From contig NZ_CAKMSB010000011.1 in the NCBI RefSeq assembly GCF_928381405.1, positions 1 to 64,000 of the forward strand: DNA of 64,000 nt, given 5' to 3'. Position 1 is the stretch's first letter. Each line of letters begins with the position of its first letter. The notes beneath the pieces were generated by a model that saw only the letters and a program-made list of their open reading frames with translations, had not been told where the DNA came from and did not search any database. Positions 55,253-63,517 of the stretch are shown here, in pieces. A program made the translations under genes and the position numbers. This DNA is from Rothia nasisuis (lineage in GTDB: Bacteria > Actinomycetota > Actinomycetes > Actinomycetales > Micrococcaceae).

Positions 55253-56551
55253 CTATCCAAGCACCTTGGCCACTGCCTCCCAAGTCTGAATCACGCCCAG
55301 GATGCCGAAGAGCACGGCAGTGATGACCAGCAGGACGTTGGTGGTCAGCCCATTACGCCAGTTATCGGGAATTCGGCGGGTGTTAAGTAGCGCCAAAAGG
55401 GTGACGGACAGGAAGGGCATGAAGAGGGCACCCAGCACACCGTACAGCAAAATCAAGAAGATGGGGCGGTCCAGTAGAAGCAGGGTCATGGGCGGGAAGG
55501 TAATCCACAGCAGATAAAACTTGAAGTACTTGCCGCCGGTGCGGGTATCGGGGTGCCCCGGTTCTCTGCCTCGCATGGTGCCCCAGAAGTCGGCGAACAT
55601 GAGGGAAACACCAGACCACACCCCGATAACCGATGAGAAGGAGGCAGCCCAGAAACCCACCAAAAAGAGGTTGCCAACCACGGTGCCGTAGCGGTCTTTC
55701 AGCACTTCAGCTAGGTCGAGTAGGCCTTTGTCTCCGGCTGAGACAGCCTGGCCAGCTGAGTATAGTACCTCAACGCCCAGAATCAGAGTGGCTGTGACAA
55801 AGATACCCGAGAGAATGTAGGCAACAGTGTTATCGAGTTGCATCACGCGCATAAAACGAGGGGAAGACCACCCCTTCTCGCGGAGCCAGTAGCCGTAGGC
55901 TGCCAGGGTAATCGTTCCACCTACACCACCGGCCAGAGCCAGCGTATACGACAGGCCGCCAGCAGGAATCAGGGGGACTAGGCCTTTGAGCATCTCCGGG
56001 ATATTGGGCAGGGTGTATATGGCTAGGCCAACAATGAGCGCGAACATGAGCCCTACCAGCACGGCCGTCAGTTTCTCAACCAGTTCATATTTGCCCAGCC
56101 ACACGCAGATAAAACCGGCTAGCCCCATGAGCACAGCCCAGATTTTTAGGTCAAAGACGGGGAACAGGGCGGCCAGGGGCATGGCGGAGGCACTCATCGC
56201 TGTTGCCCCGTAGACAAAGCCCCAGATAATGATGTACGGGGCGAAGTAGGCTGTGGTCCAGCGCCCGAGGGAACGCCAGCCCTCAAAGATGGAGCGCCCG
56301 GTCGCTAGAGTGTAGCGGCCTGCCCCTTCCACCAGAATAATTTTGAGAACCACACCAACTATCACTGCCCACAGCAAAGCGTAGCCGTAGCGGGAGCCAG
56401 CAACCAAAGTAGCTACCAGGTCAGCGGCACCGATACCCGTTGCTGCTACGACTAGGCCCGGGCCAATAATCTTATACTTCTTAACCGAGTCAACCGGTTC
56501 ATGCGGGTTAACCAAGAAGCTGGGATACTTTTCAGAGTCAGGGCGGCTCAT
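55253..56551 (-). CDS. Nramp-related metal transporter without the DPGN motif
   Basis: 432 residues, about eleven membrane spans in LeuT-fold order. The first helix reads GPGLVVAATGIGAADLVATLVAGSRYGY where classical Nramp has DPGN, and the sixth has GGVGGTITLAAYGYWL instead of MPH, so the canonical Mn/Fe site is altered. An actinobacterial Nramp-like branch; substrate may differ (for example magnesium or another solute). ATG 56551 has GGAGGA at 6 bases. A perfect palindrome overlaps its upstream region. Confidence 0.8.
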   Translation of the reverse strand: MSRPDSEKYPSFLVNPHEPVDSVKKYKIIGPGLVVAATGIGAADLVATLVAGSRYGYALLWAVIVGVVLKIILVEGAGRYTLATGRSIFEGWRSLGRWTTAYFAPYIIIWGFVYGATAMSASAMPLAALFPVFDLKIWAVLMGLAGFICVWLGKYELVEKLTAVLVGLMFALIVGLAIYTLPNIPEMLKGLVPLIPAGGLSYTLALAGGVGGTITLAAYGYWLREKGWSSPRFMRVMQLDNTVAYILSGIFVTATLILGVEVLYSAGQAVSAGDKGLLDLAEVLKDRYGTVVGNLFLVGFWAASFSSVIGVWSGVSLMFADFWGTMRGREPGHPDTRTGGKYFKFYLLWITFPPMTLLLLDRPIFLILLYGVLGALFMPFLSVTLLALLNTRRIPDNWRNGLTTNVLLVITAVLFGILGVIQTWEAVAKVLG

Positions 56552-56571
56552 GAGGATTTCCTCCGTCAACA

Positions 56572-56599
56572 ACACAATGTAATCTGGATTACATTGTGT
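56572..56599 (-). promoter_or_regulatory. Perfect 28-bp palindrome upstream of the Nramp-related gene
   Basis: 13-bp arms starting ACACAATGTAATC with a 2-base centre (TG), 21 bp upstream of the start codon. Size and position fit a dimeric repressor site; which regulator is unknown. Confidence 0.65.
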
Positions 56600-56683
56600 C
56601 ACATCTGGTGTGACGTGCGCGTAAATTCCCCTCCCCCGCTCCTATAATCCGGGTTGCACCTAGCTATTTATGACGGGGTAACC

Positions 56684-56752
56684 GCGAGCGTGCACCATAT
56701 CGCTGAGCGTGCGCCCGCCATGTGCACGCTCAGCGATATCACGCACGCTCGC
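56684..56752. repeat. Intergenic palindromic repeat, GCTGAGCGTGC family, copy 2
   Basis: Arms 56684-56712 and 56724-56752 pair except for a 3-base mismatch; inner ATATCGCTGAGCGTGC matches copy 1 (10549-10605). Confidence 0.7.
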
Positions 56753-56876
56753 CAGAAGATGGCGCGGGATGGGACACACTTTTCTGCCTACACCCCCCGT
56801 TCACTCCTCGTCCTGGTTTATTAGGGTTATAGGCAAACAAAAAACCTGCCAAGCTTGATACTTGACAGGCTATCTG

Positions 56877-56948
56877 AGCCCCGACCGGGAATCGATCCCG
56901 GGACCTCCATCTTACCAAGATGGCGCTCTACCACTGAGCTATCGGGGC
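56877..56948 (-). tRNA. tRNA-Thr (GGT), copy 1
   Basis: 72-base cloverleaf: acceptor GCCCCGA/TCGGGGC, anticodon loop TTGGTAA, T-loop GGGATCGATTCCC. Identical to the copy at 57051-57122. Confidence 0.95.
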
Positions 56949-56949
56949 G

Positions 56950-57023
56950 TAGCGGTGGACGGGCTCGATCCGTCGACCTCACGATTATGAGTCGTGCGCT
57001 CTAACCAGCTGAGCTACACCGCC
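56950..57023 (-). tRNA. tRNA-Met (CAT), elongator type
   Basis: 74-base cloverleaf: acceptor GGCGGTG/CACCGCT (first pair G-T), anticodon loop CTCATAA. Lacks the initiator's mismatched first pair C-A and GGG/CCC anticodon stem, so elongator. Between the two tRNA-Thr copies. Confidence 0.93.
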
Positions 57024-57050
57024 ATGTATGAACAACAGAGCTCATACCAG

Positions 57051-57122
57051 AGCCCCGACCGGGAATCGATCCCGGGACCTCCATCTTACCAAGATGGCGC
57101 TCTACCACTGAGCTATCGGGGC
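57051..57122 (-). tRNA. tRNA-Thr (GGT), copy 2
   Basis: Base-for-base the same as the copy at 56877-56948 over 72 bases. Confidence 0.95.
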
Positions 57123-57202
57123 AACAGATACTACTCTACGATACGCAGAACAATGCGCGCAAATTTAGGACCTGCTTTTTCTGGTGTTCTGAGGCACAGG
57201 AT

Positions 57203-59068
57203 TTAGAACTTCTTCCACCCTTTTTTCTTGCCTCCAAAATCCTTCTTACCGAAGCCACGATCGTCACGGTCAAATTTCTTTTTGCCGCCACCCTTGGGCC
57301 CCCGGTCCCGTTTGATATTGATGAACTCGCCAGCTACCTGGGTATCACGCAGACGGTCAAAGAAATCGCCGGGCAGCTCGTGCTCAGGCAGGGCCACAAT
57401 GGTAAAGTGCTGGCGAATATCGATAGAGCCTACCTGCCTACCCTTAATACCTCCCTCGTTGGTGAGTGCACCCACAATAGCCGCAGGTGAGACGTGGGAT
57501 GAGCGGCCTACGTTGAGCTTGTAGTCGACCATGCCTTCATTATCGTGGCGGCGCCCGCCACGTGGCTTCGCGTCGCGGTCAAACTCGCGGTCGCGGTCAC
57601 GGGCCTTGCGCTTGGGCTCGGGCATTTCTTCAGCCAGGAAGGGGCGGCCCTGCTGGGCGATGACGGCCAGCGCTGCCGCAATCTCCTCGCCCTCAACATC
57701 ATGTTCAAGCGAGTATGCGTCGATCAGCTCGCGGAAGAAGCTGAGATCTTCGGTTTCCCTAGTGTCGGTAATCTGTTGGGCAAACTTCTGCTTGCGGGTC
57801 GCATTTACATCCTCAACGGTGGGCATATGCATCTGCTGGACCGACTGGCGCGTGGCCTTCTCAATCTGGCGGAGCATGTACTTCTCGCGGGGGGTCATGA
57901 ACAGAATGGCCTCACCGTCGCGGCCTGCACGACCGGTACGGCCGATGCGGTGCACGTAGGATTCGGTGTCGTGGGGAATATCAAAGTTGACGACCAAGGA
58001 GATGCGTTCAACATCCAGGCCGCGGGCGGCAACATCGGTAGCAACCAGAATATCGATGCGGCCATCGCGCAGGGCCTCAACGGTGCGCTCACGCTGGTTC
58101 TGGGGAATATCACCGTTAATAGCGGCGGCTTGGTAGCCCCGGGCCTTGAGCTTATCGGCAACTTCCTCGGTTTCCTTCTTGGTGCGGACGAAGGCGATGA
58201 CGCCGTCATAGTTCTCAACCTCGAGCACGCGGGTCATCGCTTCGAGCTTGTGGGAATGCATAACTTGCATGTACCGCTGGCGAATATTGGCGCTGGTGGT
58301 GGTCTTAGACTTGACTCGCACCTCAACGGGGTCGTTCAGGTACTGCTCTGCAATCTTGCGGATGGTCTTGGGCATGGTGGCCGAGAAAAGGGCGACCTGC
58401 TTGGTATCGGGGGTGTCAGAGAGAATCTCTTCAACGTCTTCGGCGAAGCCCATGCGTAGCATCTCGTCGGCTTCATCGAGCACCAGATATTGCAGGTTAG
58501 AAAGGTCCAGTGACCCCTTCTTAAGATGGTCAATCACGCGACCGGGGGTGCCAACAACAACCTGAGCGCCGCGCTTGAGCCCAGCTAGCTGGGGCCCGTA
58601 GGGGGAGCCACCATAGACGGGTAGCACGGTGAAGCCGGGCATGTCGGTGGCGTAGGACGAGAAAGCTTCTGCGACCTGTAGTGCCAGCTCACGGGTGGGA
58701 GCCAGCACGAGCACCTGGGTGTCTTTGGAGACACCGTTGACGTCGGCCAGTTCAGCCATGGTCGAGAGCGCAGGTAGCGCAAAAGCGGCTGTCTTACCGG
58801 TACCGGTCTGTGCCAGACCGACGACGTCACGGCCATCGAGCAAGAGCGGGATGGTCTGTGCCTGGATGGGTGAGGGCTTCTCGTAGCCTACCTTTTCCAG
58901 GGCTGCCAGCACGCGGGCGTCCAGACCTAGGTCTGTAAAGCGTAGCTCGTTGTCTTCGGTGGTTTCCGCAGTTTTTTCTGCGGGGGTTTCTACAAGAGGT
59001 TCTTGAAAGATAGCCTCTGTTGTCGTGTCTGCGTTTACAGCAGTATTTTCAGTCAATGTTTTCCTCAT
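57203..59068 (-). CDS. deaD: DEAD-box RNA helicase, DeaD/CsdA-type
   Basis: About 621 residues: Q-motif (FTDLGLDARVLAALEKVGYEKPSPIQAQTIP), AQTGTGKTAAF, PTRELALQ, VLDEADEML, FSATMP, then the helicase C domain (HRIGRTGRAGR), a central dimerisation-like region and a C-terminal RNA-binding DbpA-like domain (VSPAAIVGALTNEGGIKGRQVGSIDIRQHFTIVALPE), ending in a Gly/Lys-rich basic tail. Unwinds structured RNA in ribosome assembly and mRNA turnover. ATG 59068 chosen; a TTG at 59083 has GAAGG upstream and is possible. Confidence 0.92.
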   Translation of the reverse strand: MRKTLTENTAVNADTTTEAIFQEPLVETPAEKTAETTEDNELRFTDLGLDARVLAALEKVGYEKPSPIQAQTIPLLLDGRDVVGLAQTGTGKTAAFALPALSTMAELADVNGVSKDTQVLVLAPTRELALQVAEAFSSYATDMPGFTVLPVYGGSPYGPQLAGLKRGAQVVVGTPGRVIDHLKKGSLDLSNLQYLVLDEADEMLRMGFAEDVEEILSDTPDTKQVALFSATMPKTIRKIAEQYLNDPVEVRVKSKTTTSANIRQRYMQVMHSHKLEAMTRVLEVENYDGVIAFVRTKKETEEVADKLKARGYQAAAINGDIPQNQRERTVEALRDGRIDILVATDVAARGLDVERISLVVNFDIPHDTESYVHRIGRTGRAGRDGEAILFMTPREKYMLRQIEKATRQSVQQMHMPTVEDVNATRKQKFAQQITDTRETEDLSFFRELIDAYSLEHDVEGEEIAAALAVIAQQGRPFLAEEMPEPKRKARDRDREFDRDAKPRGGRRHDNEGMVDYKLNVGRSSHVSPAAIVGALTNEGGIKGRQVGSIDIRQHFTIVALPEHELPGDFFDRLRDTQVAGEFINIKRDRGPKGGGKKKFDRDDRGFGKKDFGGKKKGWKKF

Positions 59069-59400
59069 CGAGTGGGGTGTCAATATACCTTCGGTTCATG
59101 AAGGTGGTGACGGGGTGTCCCCGTGGAATGCTCGCGAGGGGCCTCATGCAAAGAGGTCTTCGGTTCGTGGGCGCTCGGCTATGGGAGGGTGCGCGCTTGG
59201 GCGAGCTGATTACACATCAGATTCTCTAGTCTTCGGTTCAACGAGGTGCTTAGCCTGAGTTTACGTTGAACGCGCGTAGCCCTTGCGATGGTCGCCGTAG
59301 TGGGCCTGGGCGCTTAAGAGTCTAGTTTCGGGGGCTCCCGATTCTTACCCTGCTCACTCTACCCTACTTGAGGCGACTTAGGGTGCTGAGGTGATGGAGG
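59069..59400 (-). other. Long leader/promoter region of the DEAD-box gene with three CTTCGGTTC repeats
   Basis: No gene is seen in about 330 bp. CTTCGGTTC occurs at 59089-59097, 59158-59166 and 59231-59239 (spacing 69 and 73). Long structured leaders are usual for cold-shock helicase genes; whether these repeats act in RNA or DNA is unknown. Confidence 0.45.
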
Positions 59401-59426
59401 GTACAGTAGCGCCGCTCAGCGTGAGC

Positions 59427-61034
59427 TTACTGTTCAAGGCGCACGGCTATATCGATGGAGCCGATGGCGCGATAGTGGGTGTAGGCGGCGGTACCGAATC
59501 GGCCTGTGGCATAGTCTACGGCACTGGCAGGTGGATTTCCGCCCCAGGCGGAGCCAGCCTTATCGATGACCACGTAGTCGGGGCCAGGATCCCCGGAGTG
59601 CCCAATCCAGTAGACGGTGTGGGCAGGTACCAAATAGGTGAGTATAGAAAGATCGGCGGCCACCGTAGAGCCGTCGGGGATAGCGTCAATCGCCTGTTCT
59701 TTCATGCGGTCGGTGGCAGAAAGCTCGGTGGTGGCAAAGGCCGGGTTAGCTAGCTGGGCTAGCGGCTGGTTGGGTAACACCCCTAGGGCAAGGAGCAGGG
59801 CCACGGCCGGCACTAAAGTGGTAAACCAGCGGCGGTTCAGCTTTCGAATAGCAGCAACCCTGCGGCCTGTTTTGCCGTACTCACGGGCGTGATGACCGGC
59901 GCTCTGCCCATGACGGGCCCGGGCAAGCACGTCAAGCAGGGCAGCAAAAATAATCGGCATAAGAATAAGGTTGTAGTGCCAGGTAGGCTCCCAGTAGCCT
60001 TCTTGCGGGGAGAGGAAACGCCACAGGAGCGTGGGCACGGCGACCAGGGCCAGCGGGCTGGCAACCCAGATAAGGACGCCGGTGAGCAGCAAGAGGCCCA
60101 GAGTGGCGCTCTTCTGCCAGGGGTAGAAAAGCTGGGCGAGGGCACCCAGTGGGTCACCCAGTGCGGCCCCAACGTCGAGCTTATCTGAGTAGTCGAAGAC
60201 TCCCCCGGTGTTGAAGAAGGGCAGAATCACGGCAATGGCCAGCAGTGACCAGGCCGCGCCCCAGATAGACAGGAGCGTCGCCTCAGCAACAGCCGGGGTA
60301 GATTCCCAGGAGCGCCAGGTAGCGCGCAGGCGGGCAGAGAAGGGGCCGGGGCGGGTGGTTGCAGAAGGAAAGAGCGTATCAGCTCCGGTAGTTAGCCAGC
60401 CGCTACGCCAGAGCACTACCAGGCCCAGCGCAAAGACCGTGATGCCTACGTCCTCTTTAACAAACACCAACGGCGCACCCCAGTAAACGGCCCGGCGCAG
60501 TAGCGGGGCGGGGGTGGCGCTGACGCGAGTCAGCGTCAGGTACCCTAGGCTCATGACGAGCAGGGGCAGCGCAAATGCCACCTCATGAAATTGCACTGCA
60601 ACGGCCTGCTGAACCCCAAAGCTCAGGGCATAAGCAGCCCCCATGGCCAAGGCCGCCACCGGCGCCAGTAGACGTTGGGCAAAGCGCACCAGCAGGTAGA
60701 CAGAGAGTGCTACTAGCCCGTTCTGCACGTAGAGTAGCGTGGCCGGGGAAGGCCAGAGCCAGTAGAAAGGAGTGAGCAGTACTGTGACCGGGTGAAAGTG
60801 GTCACCCAGCAGGTTAAACCCCTCACCTTTAATGGGCACGATGGGGGCCTGCCCCTGCGCGTAGGCCTTAGCCAGCTGCCCGAAGATACCCAGGTCCCAG
60901 GAGGGCGTCACATAGTGGTGCCATTGCAACCAAGAGAACACAGAATAGAGCGCAAACACAGCTAGGGCAAGGGTAACTGCCTGCGCCCGGGCCCAGCTAC
61001 GCTGGCTGACGGCGGGCATATCTAGTGTGCTCAT
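59427..61034 (-). CDS. DUF2079 membrane protein
   Basis: 535 residues, about ten or more spans, with the family hallmark TPSWDLGIFGQLAKAYAQGQAP and FNLLGDHFHPVTVLLTPFYWLWPSP near the start and a C-terminal soluble part (IPDGSTVAADLSILTYLVPAHTVYWIG). It resembles GT-C-type glycosyltransferases, but activity is unproven. ATG 61034 chosen; the longer frame to 61187 overlaps the divergent glycosylase gene. Confidence 0.85.
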   Translation of the reverse strand: MSTLDMPAVSQRSWARAQAVTLALAVFALYSVFSWLQWHHYVTPSWDLGIFGQLAKAYAQGQAPIVPIKGEGFNLLGDHFHPVTVLLTPFYWLWPSPATLLYVQNGLVALSVYLLVRFAQRLLAPVAALAMGAAYALSFGVQQAVAVQFHEVAFALPLLVMSLGYLTLTRVSATPAPLLRRAVYWGAPLVFVKEDVGITVFALGLVVLWRSGWLTTGADTLFPSATTRPGPFSARLRATWRSWESTPAVAEATLLSIWGAAWSLLAIAVILPFFNTGGVFDYSDKLDVGAALGDPLGALAQLFYPWQKSATLGLLLLTGVLIWVASPLALVAVPTLLWRFLSPQEGYWEPTWHYNLILMPIIFAALLDVLARARHGQSAGHHAREYGKTGRRVAAIRKLNRRWFTTLVPAVALLLALGVLPNQPLAQLANPAFATTELSATDRMKEQAIDAIPDGSTVAADLSILTYLVPAHTVYWIGHSGDPGPDYVVIDKAGSAWGGNPPASAVDYATGRFGTAAYTHYRAIGSIDIAVRLEQ

Positions 61035-61142
61035 GTAGGGTCTCTTCGTTAGCTGGGGTAGAAGATAATTTCTTCCTGTACGAGTATAGACAGTGAAGCT
61101 GGCCTGCCGCCGCCCAGGCCCGTGTATGAGACGATAGAGAGC

Positions 61143-62154
61143 ATGTTGCGCGTCTCTCTGACCTTTGAGCCTACCCACCGGGTGCACCTGGACCAGAGCT
61201 TCGCGGCGTTGGGACGGGGCACCTATGATCCGCTCTTTCGCTCTGTTCCCACACCCAGCGGTCGTACCTTCTGGGCAACAGCACGCGAGCAGGGGGTCGG
61301 CATCGTCGCCCGCTTCGCCAGGGCGCCCGGCCCTGACTTGCGAGCTCCGATTAAGGTCACGCTGTGGGCTGCCCGGCAGCAGCCTGACGCCCCTGCGGGG
61401 AGCCCCTCGCCTGCGTCCGCGCTCGAAGCCTTTGCCGCCCGCCTACCCGGCTGGGTCGGTGAGTACGACCACTGGTCACCTTTCACTACCTCAGTCGCCT
61501 GGGGGGCAGCTACCAGCGCGTCTACGCCGGGCCCGTGCCGAAGCACCCGGGTTACGGCTACCCTCTATCGGGTTGCTTTCACAGAACCTATTCCTTGCTA
61601 TCACAGAGCAGAGGGTGACCGGCCTTGAGGCTATGGGAGGGATGCGCTCTCTTCTGCGGCAGTACGGCACGCCTGCTCCTGCCACGGGAGCCCCTGACCA
61701 GCCGTCAGGTCTCACCATTTTCCCGCCACCCCGGCTCTTCGCGGAGATTCCAGACTGGGCTTACCACCGGGCAGGCTACGACCGCTCCCGTGCTACAACC
61801 ATGGTGACCTATGCCCGGCGAGCTGACTCATGTGAACGCTTTGCAGCTGTTCATTCGGTGGGAGAGCTGGCTCTCGCTCTGAATTCGATACCCGGTATAG
61901 GCCCGTGGACTATAGCTGAAACTCTCCAACGCTACTGCGGGCACCCTGACGCTATTTCGGTAGGAGATTTTCATTTAGCCCGCCAGGTCACCTATGTTTT
62001 CGATGGAACCTCGGGGGACGATGCCCGCATGGTCAAGTTACTTACGCCCTATTCCGGGCACCGGCAGCGGGTTATCGCGCTCATCAAGGCTGCGAGACTG
62101 GGCGAACCCCGGCGTGCACCGCGCTACGCCCCACACGATATACGCACTATGTAG
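61143..62154 (+). pseudogene. alkA: AlkA-type DNA-3-methyladenine glycosylase interrupted by a frameshift
   Basis: Reading from ATG 61143 gives MLRVSLTFEPTHRVHLDQSFAALGRGTYDP and a plausible N-terminal domain up to HWSPFTTSVAW; then the frame fails. One frame over, ARLRRARAEAPGLRLPS..ITEQRVTGLEAM and the helix-hairpin-helix/GPD segment (LNSIPGIGPWTIAETLQRYCGHPDAISVGDFHLARQ, with the catalytic-type Asp) continue to 62154. The join is a run of six G at 61501-61506; five G would restore one frame. It is either a genuine frameshift, a slippage-variable gene or a read error. Confidence 0.8.
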
Positions 62155-62160
62155 AAAGTT

Positions 62161-62187
62161 GCCCTCCCCAAAATTCTCGGGGAGGGC
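62161..62187. terminator. Bidirectional terminator between alkA and trxA
   Basis: GCCCTCCCC / GGGGAGGGC 9-bp stem between convergent genes. Confidence 0.75.
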
Positions 62188-62211
62188 CGTTTAGAACAGT
62201 AAGGTAGGGCG

Positions 62212-62592
62212 CTAAGCCTGCTCTGTCTGGGCGGTTTCTGCCTCAGCGACCTGCTTGTGGACTTCAGCCATATCAAGATCCTTCACAGCGTCGATAATCT
62301 GATCGAACTGCTGTGCGTTGAGCGCGCCGGGCTGAGAGAAAACGAGGACGCCCTCGCGGAAACCCATGATGGTCGGGATTGAGGTGATGCCTGCGGCGGC
62401 GGCCAGTTGCTGCTGGTCCTCAGTGTCTACCTTGCCGAAAGTAATGTCGGTGTGCTTCTCTGAAGCTGCTTCAAAGATGGGGCCGAACTGCTTACAGGGG
62501 CCGCACCAGTCAGCCCAGAAGTCGAGGAAGAGAATGTCTGAGGATTCGACGTTCTGAGTCAGGTTTTCCTGGGTAATTTCTATGGTTGCCAT
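62212..62592 (-). CDS. trxA: Thioredoxin
   Basis: 126 residues: LFLDFWADWCGPCKQFGPIFE with the redox WCGPC site and cis-Pro in SIPTIMGFREG, plus a C-terminal helical extension of about 20 residues (MAEVHKQVAEAE). Disulfide reductase in the cytoplasm. ATG 62592 by family comparison; the ribosome-binding site is distant. Confidence 0.93.
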   Translation of the reverse strand: MATIEITQENLTQNVESSDILFLDFWADWCGPCKQFGPIFEAASEKHTDITFGKVDTEDQQQLAAAAGITSIPTIMGFREGVLVFSQPGALNAQQFDQIIDAVKDLDMAEVHKQVAEAETAQTEQA

Positions 62593-62672
62593 GGTGAACA
62601 CGCTACCCCTTGCGAGGGGTGCTTGTCTAAAGACTGTGGCCGGTTTCTCTCATAATGAAGCGAGGTGGTAGC

Positions 62673-62704
62673 AAAAATCCCGCCTCGTCTGAGGCGGGAT
62701 TTTA
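62673..62704 (-). terminator. Terminator after tRNA-Tyr
   Basis: AAAATCCCGCCTC/GAGGCGGGATTTT stem with a 4-base loop, T-rich on both sides; 7 bp past the tRNA. Confidence 0.85.
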
Positions 62705-62710
62705 TTAGGG

Positions 62711-62792
62711 TGGCAGATGAGGGATTTGAACCCCCGTAGGCAATGCCAGCTGATTTACAGTCAGCCCCCTTTGGCCGCTCGGGTAATCTGCC
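62711..62792 (-). tRNA. tRNA-Tyr (GTA)
   Basis: 82-base class II tRNA: acceptor GGCAGAT/TCTGCC, anticodon loop CTGTAAA, long variable arm (GGCATTGCCTAC region), T-loop GGGTTCAAATCCC. Confidence 0.93.
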
Positions 62793-62911
62793 GTGTCTGA
62801 TTCTTTGAAGCGGTCTTATAAGAGAGTGCTTCAAAGTGAACAGTAGAACACTTTACACGAGCGCCCAGGGTCTGCCAAGTTGAAAGCCGGGTTTGTTGCT
62901 AAGGCCACGTC

Positions 62912-63319
62912 TTAGACCGTGACCGTCTGGTTTTTGACGTATATCTGCTCCTGCTCTAAAAGGAGGGAAATTTCAAGATTTTCAAGGTAGGCGTATGCCT
63001 GGTCAACGGTACACATGCCGCTACGAATCTCGCGGGCCAGGTTCTCTTTCACGCCGTCGAAACGGGCCTTCACCTCTTCTATGTACAGGGTGGAGCCCAG
63101 AGATTCTGCGAAGGTCACATCAAGCTCCTGAGCCGGCTCCCTCACTACGGGGTCTGACTCGAAAGTAAAGTCTTCGCGGGTCAAATCAGCGAGTAGCGCC
63201 TCGTACTCTCGTTGCATTATCTGATGTTCTACAGCATCTACCTGTGTCGCTGCCGGAGTGGTTCCTGAGCCGGGCTGTATTCCGGCTGCAGCGTGGGCAG
63301 CTGTTTTCTTTTCAGCCAT
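62912..63319 (-). CDS. Hypothetical soluble protein
   Basis: 135 residues, acidic and mostly helical after an Ala/Thr-rich N-terminus; contains YEALLADLTREDFTFESDPVV and a coiled-coil-like tail (AYLENLEISLLLEQEQIYVK). One Cys. AAAGGA precedes ATG 63319. No family recognised; codon use is core-like. Confidence 0.65.
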   Translation of the reverse strand: MAEKKTAAHAAAGIQPGSGTTPAATQVDAVEHQIMQREYEALLADLTREDFTFESDPVVREPAQELDVTFAESLGSTLYIEEVKARFDGVKENLAREIRSGMCTVDQAYAYLENLEISLLLEQEQIYVKNQTVTV

Positions 63320-63517
63320 GCCCTCATCCTTTCAAGTCAAAGTGAACTTTAGCTGAGAATGCAGTCACAGTTTTATAACAATAAGAGTTTCACCGCCCCA
63401 CCCTCACGCCCCTCACTCCTTCTGCAAAACTAAGGTACGGTGGTAGGGAACAGCCCGACGCCGCCCGGTGAAGGCAGACATACTAAACCCAGTTTCTTCA
63501 GCAAAGAGGTGTACCCC

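Noticed and set aside
59427-61187. DUF2079 protein starting at 61187
   Set aside because: It would overlap the divergent glycosylase start; ATG 61034 fits the family N-terminus.
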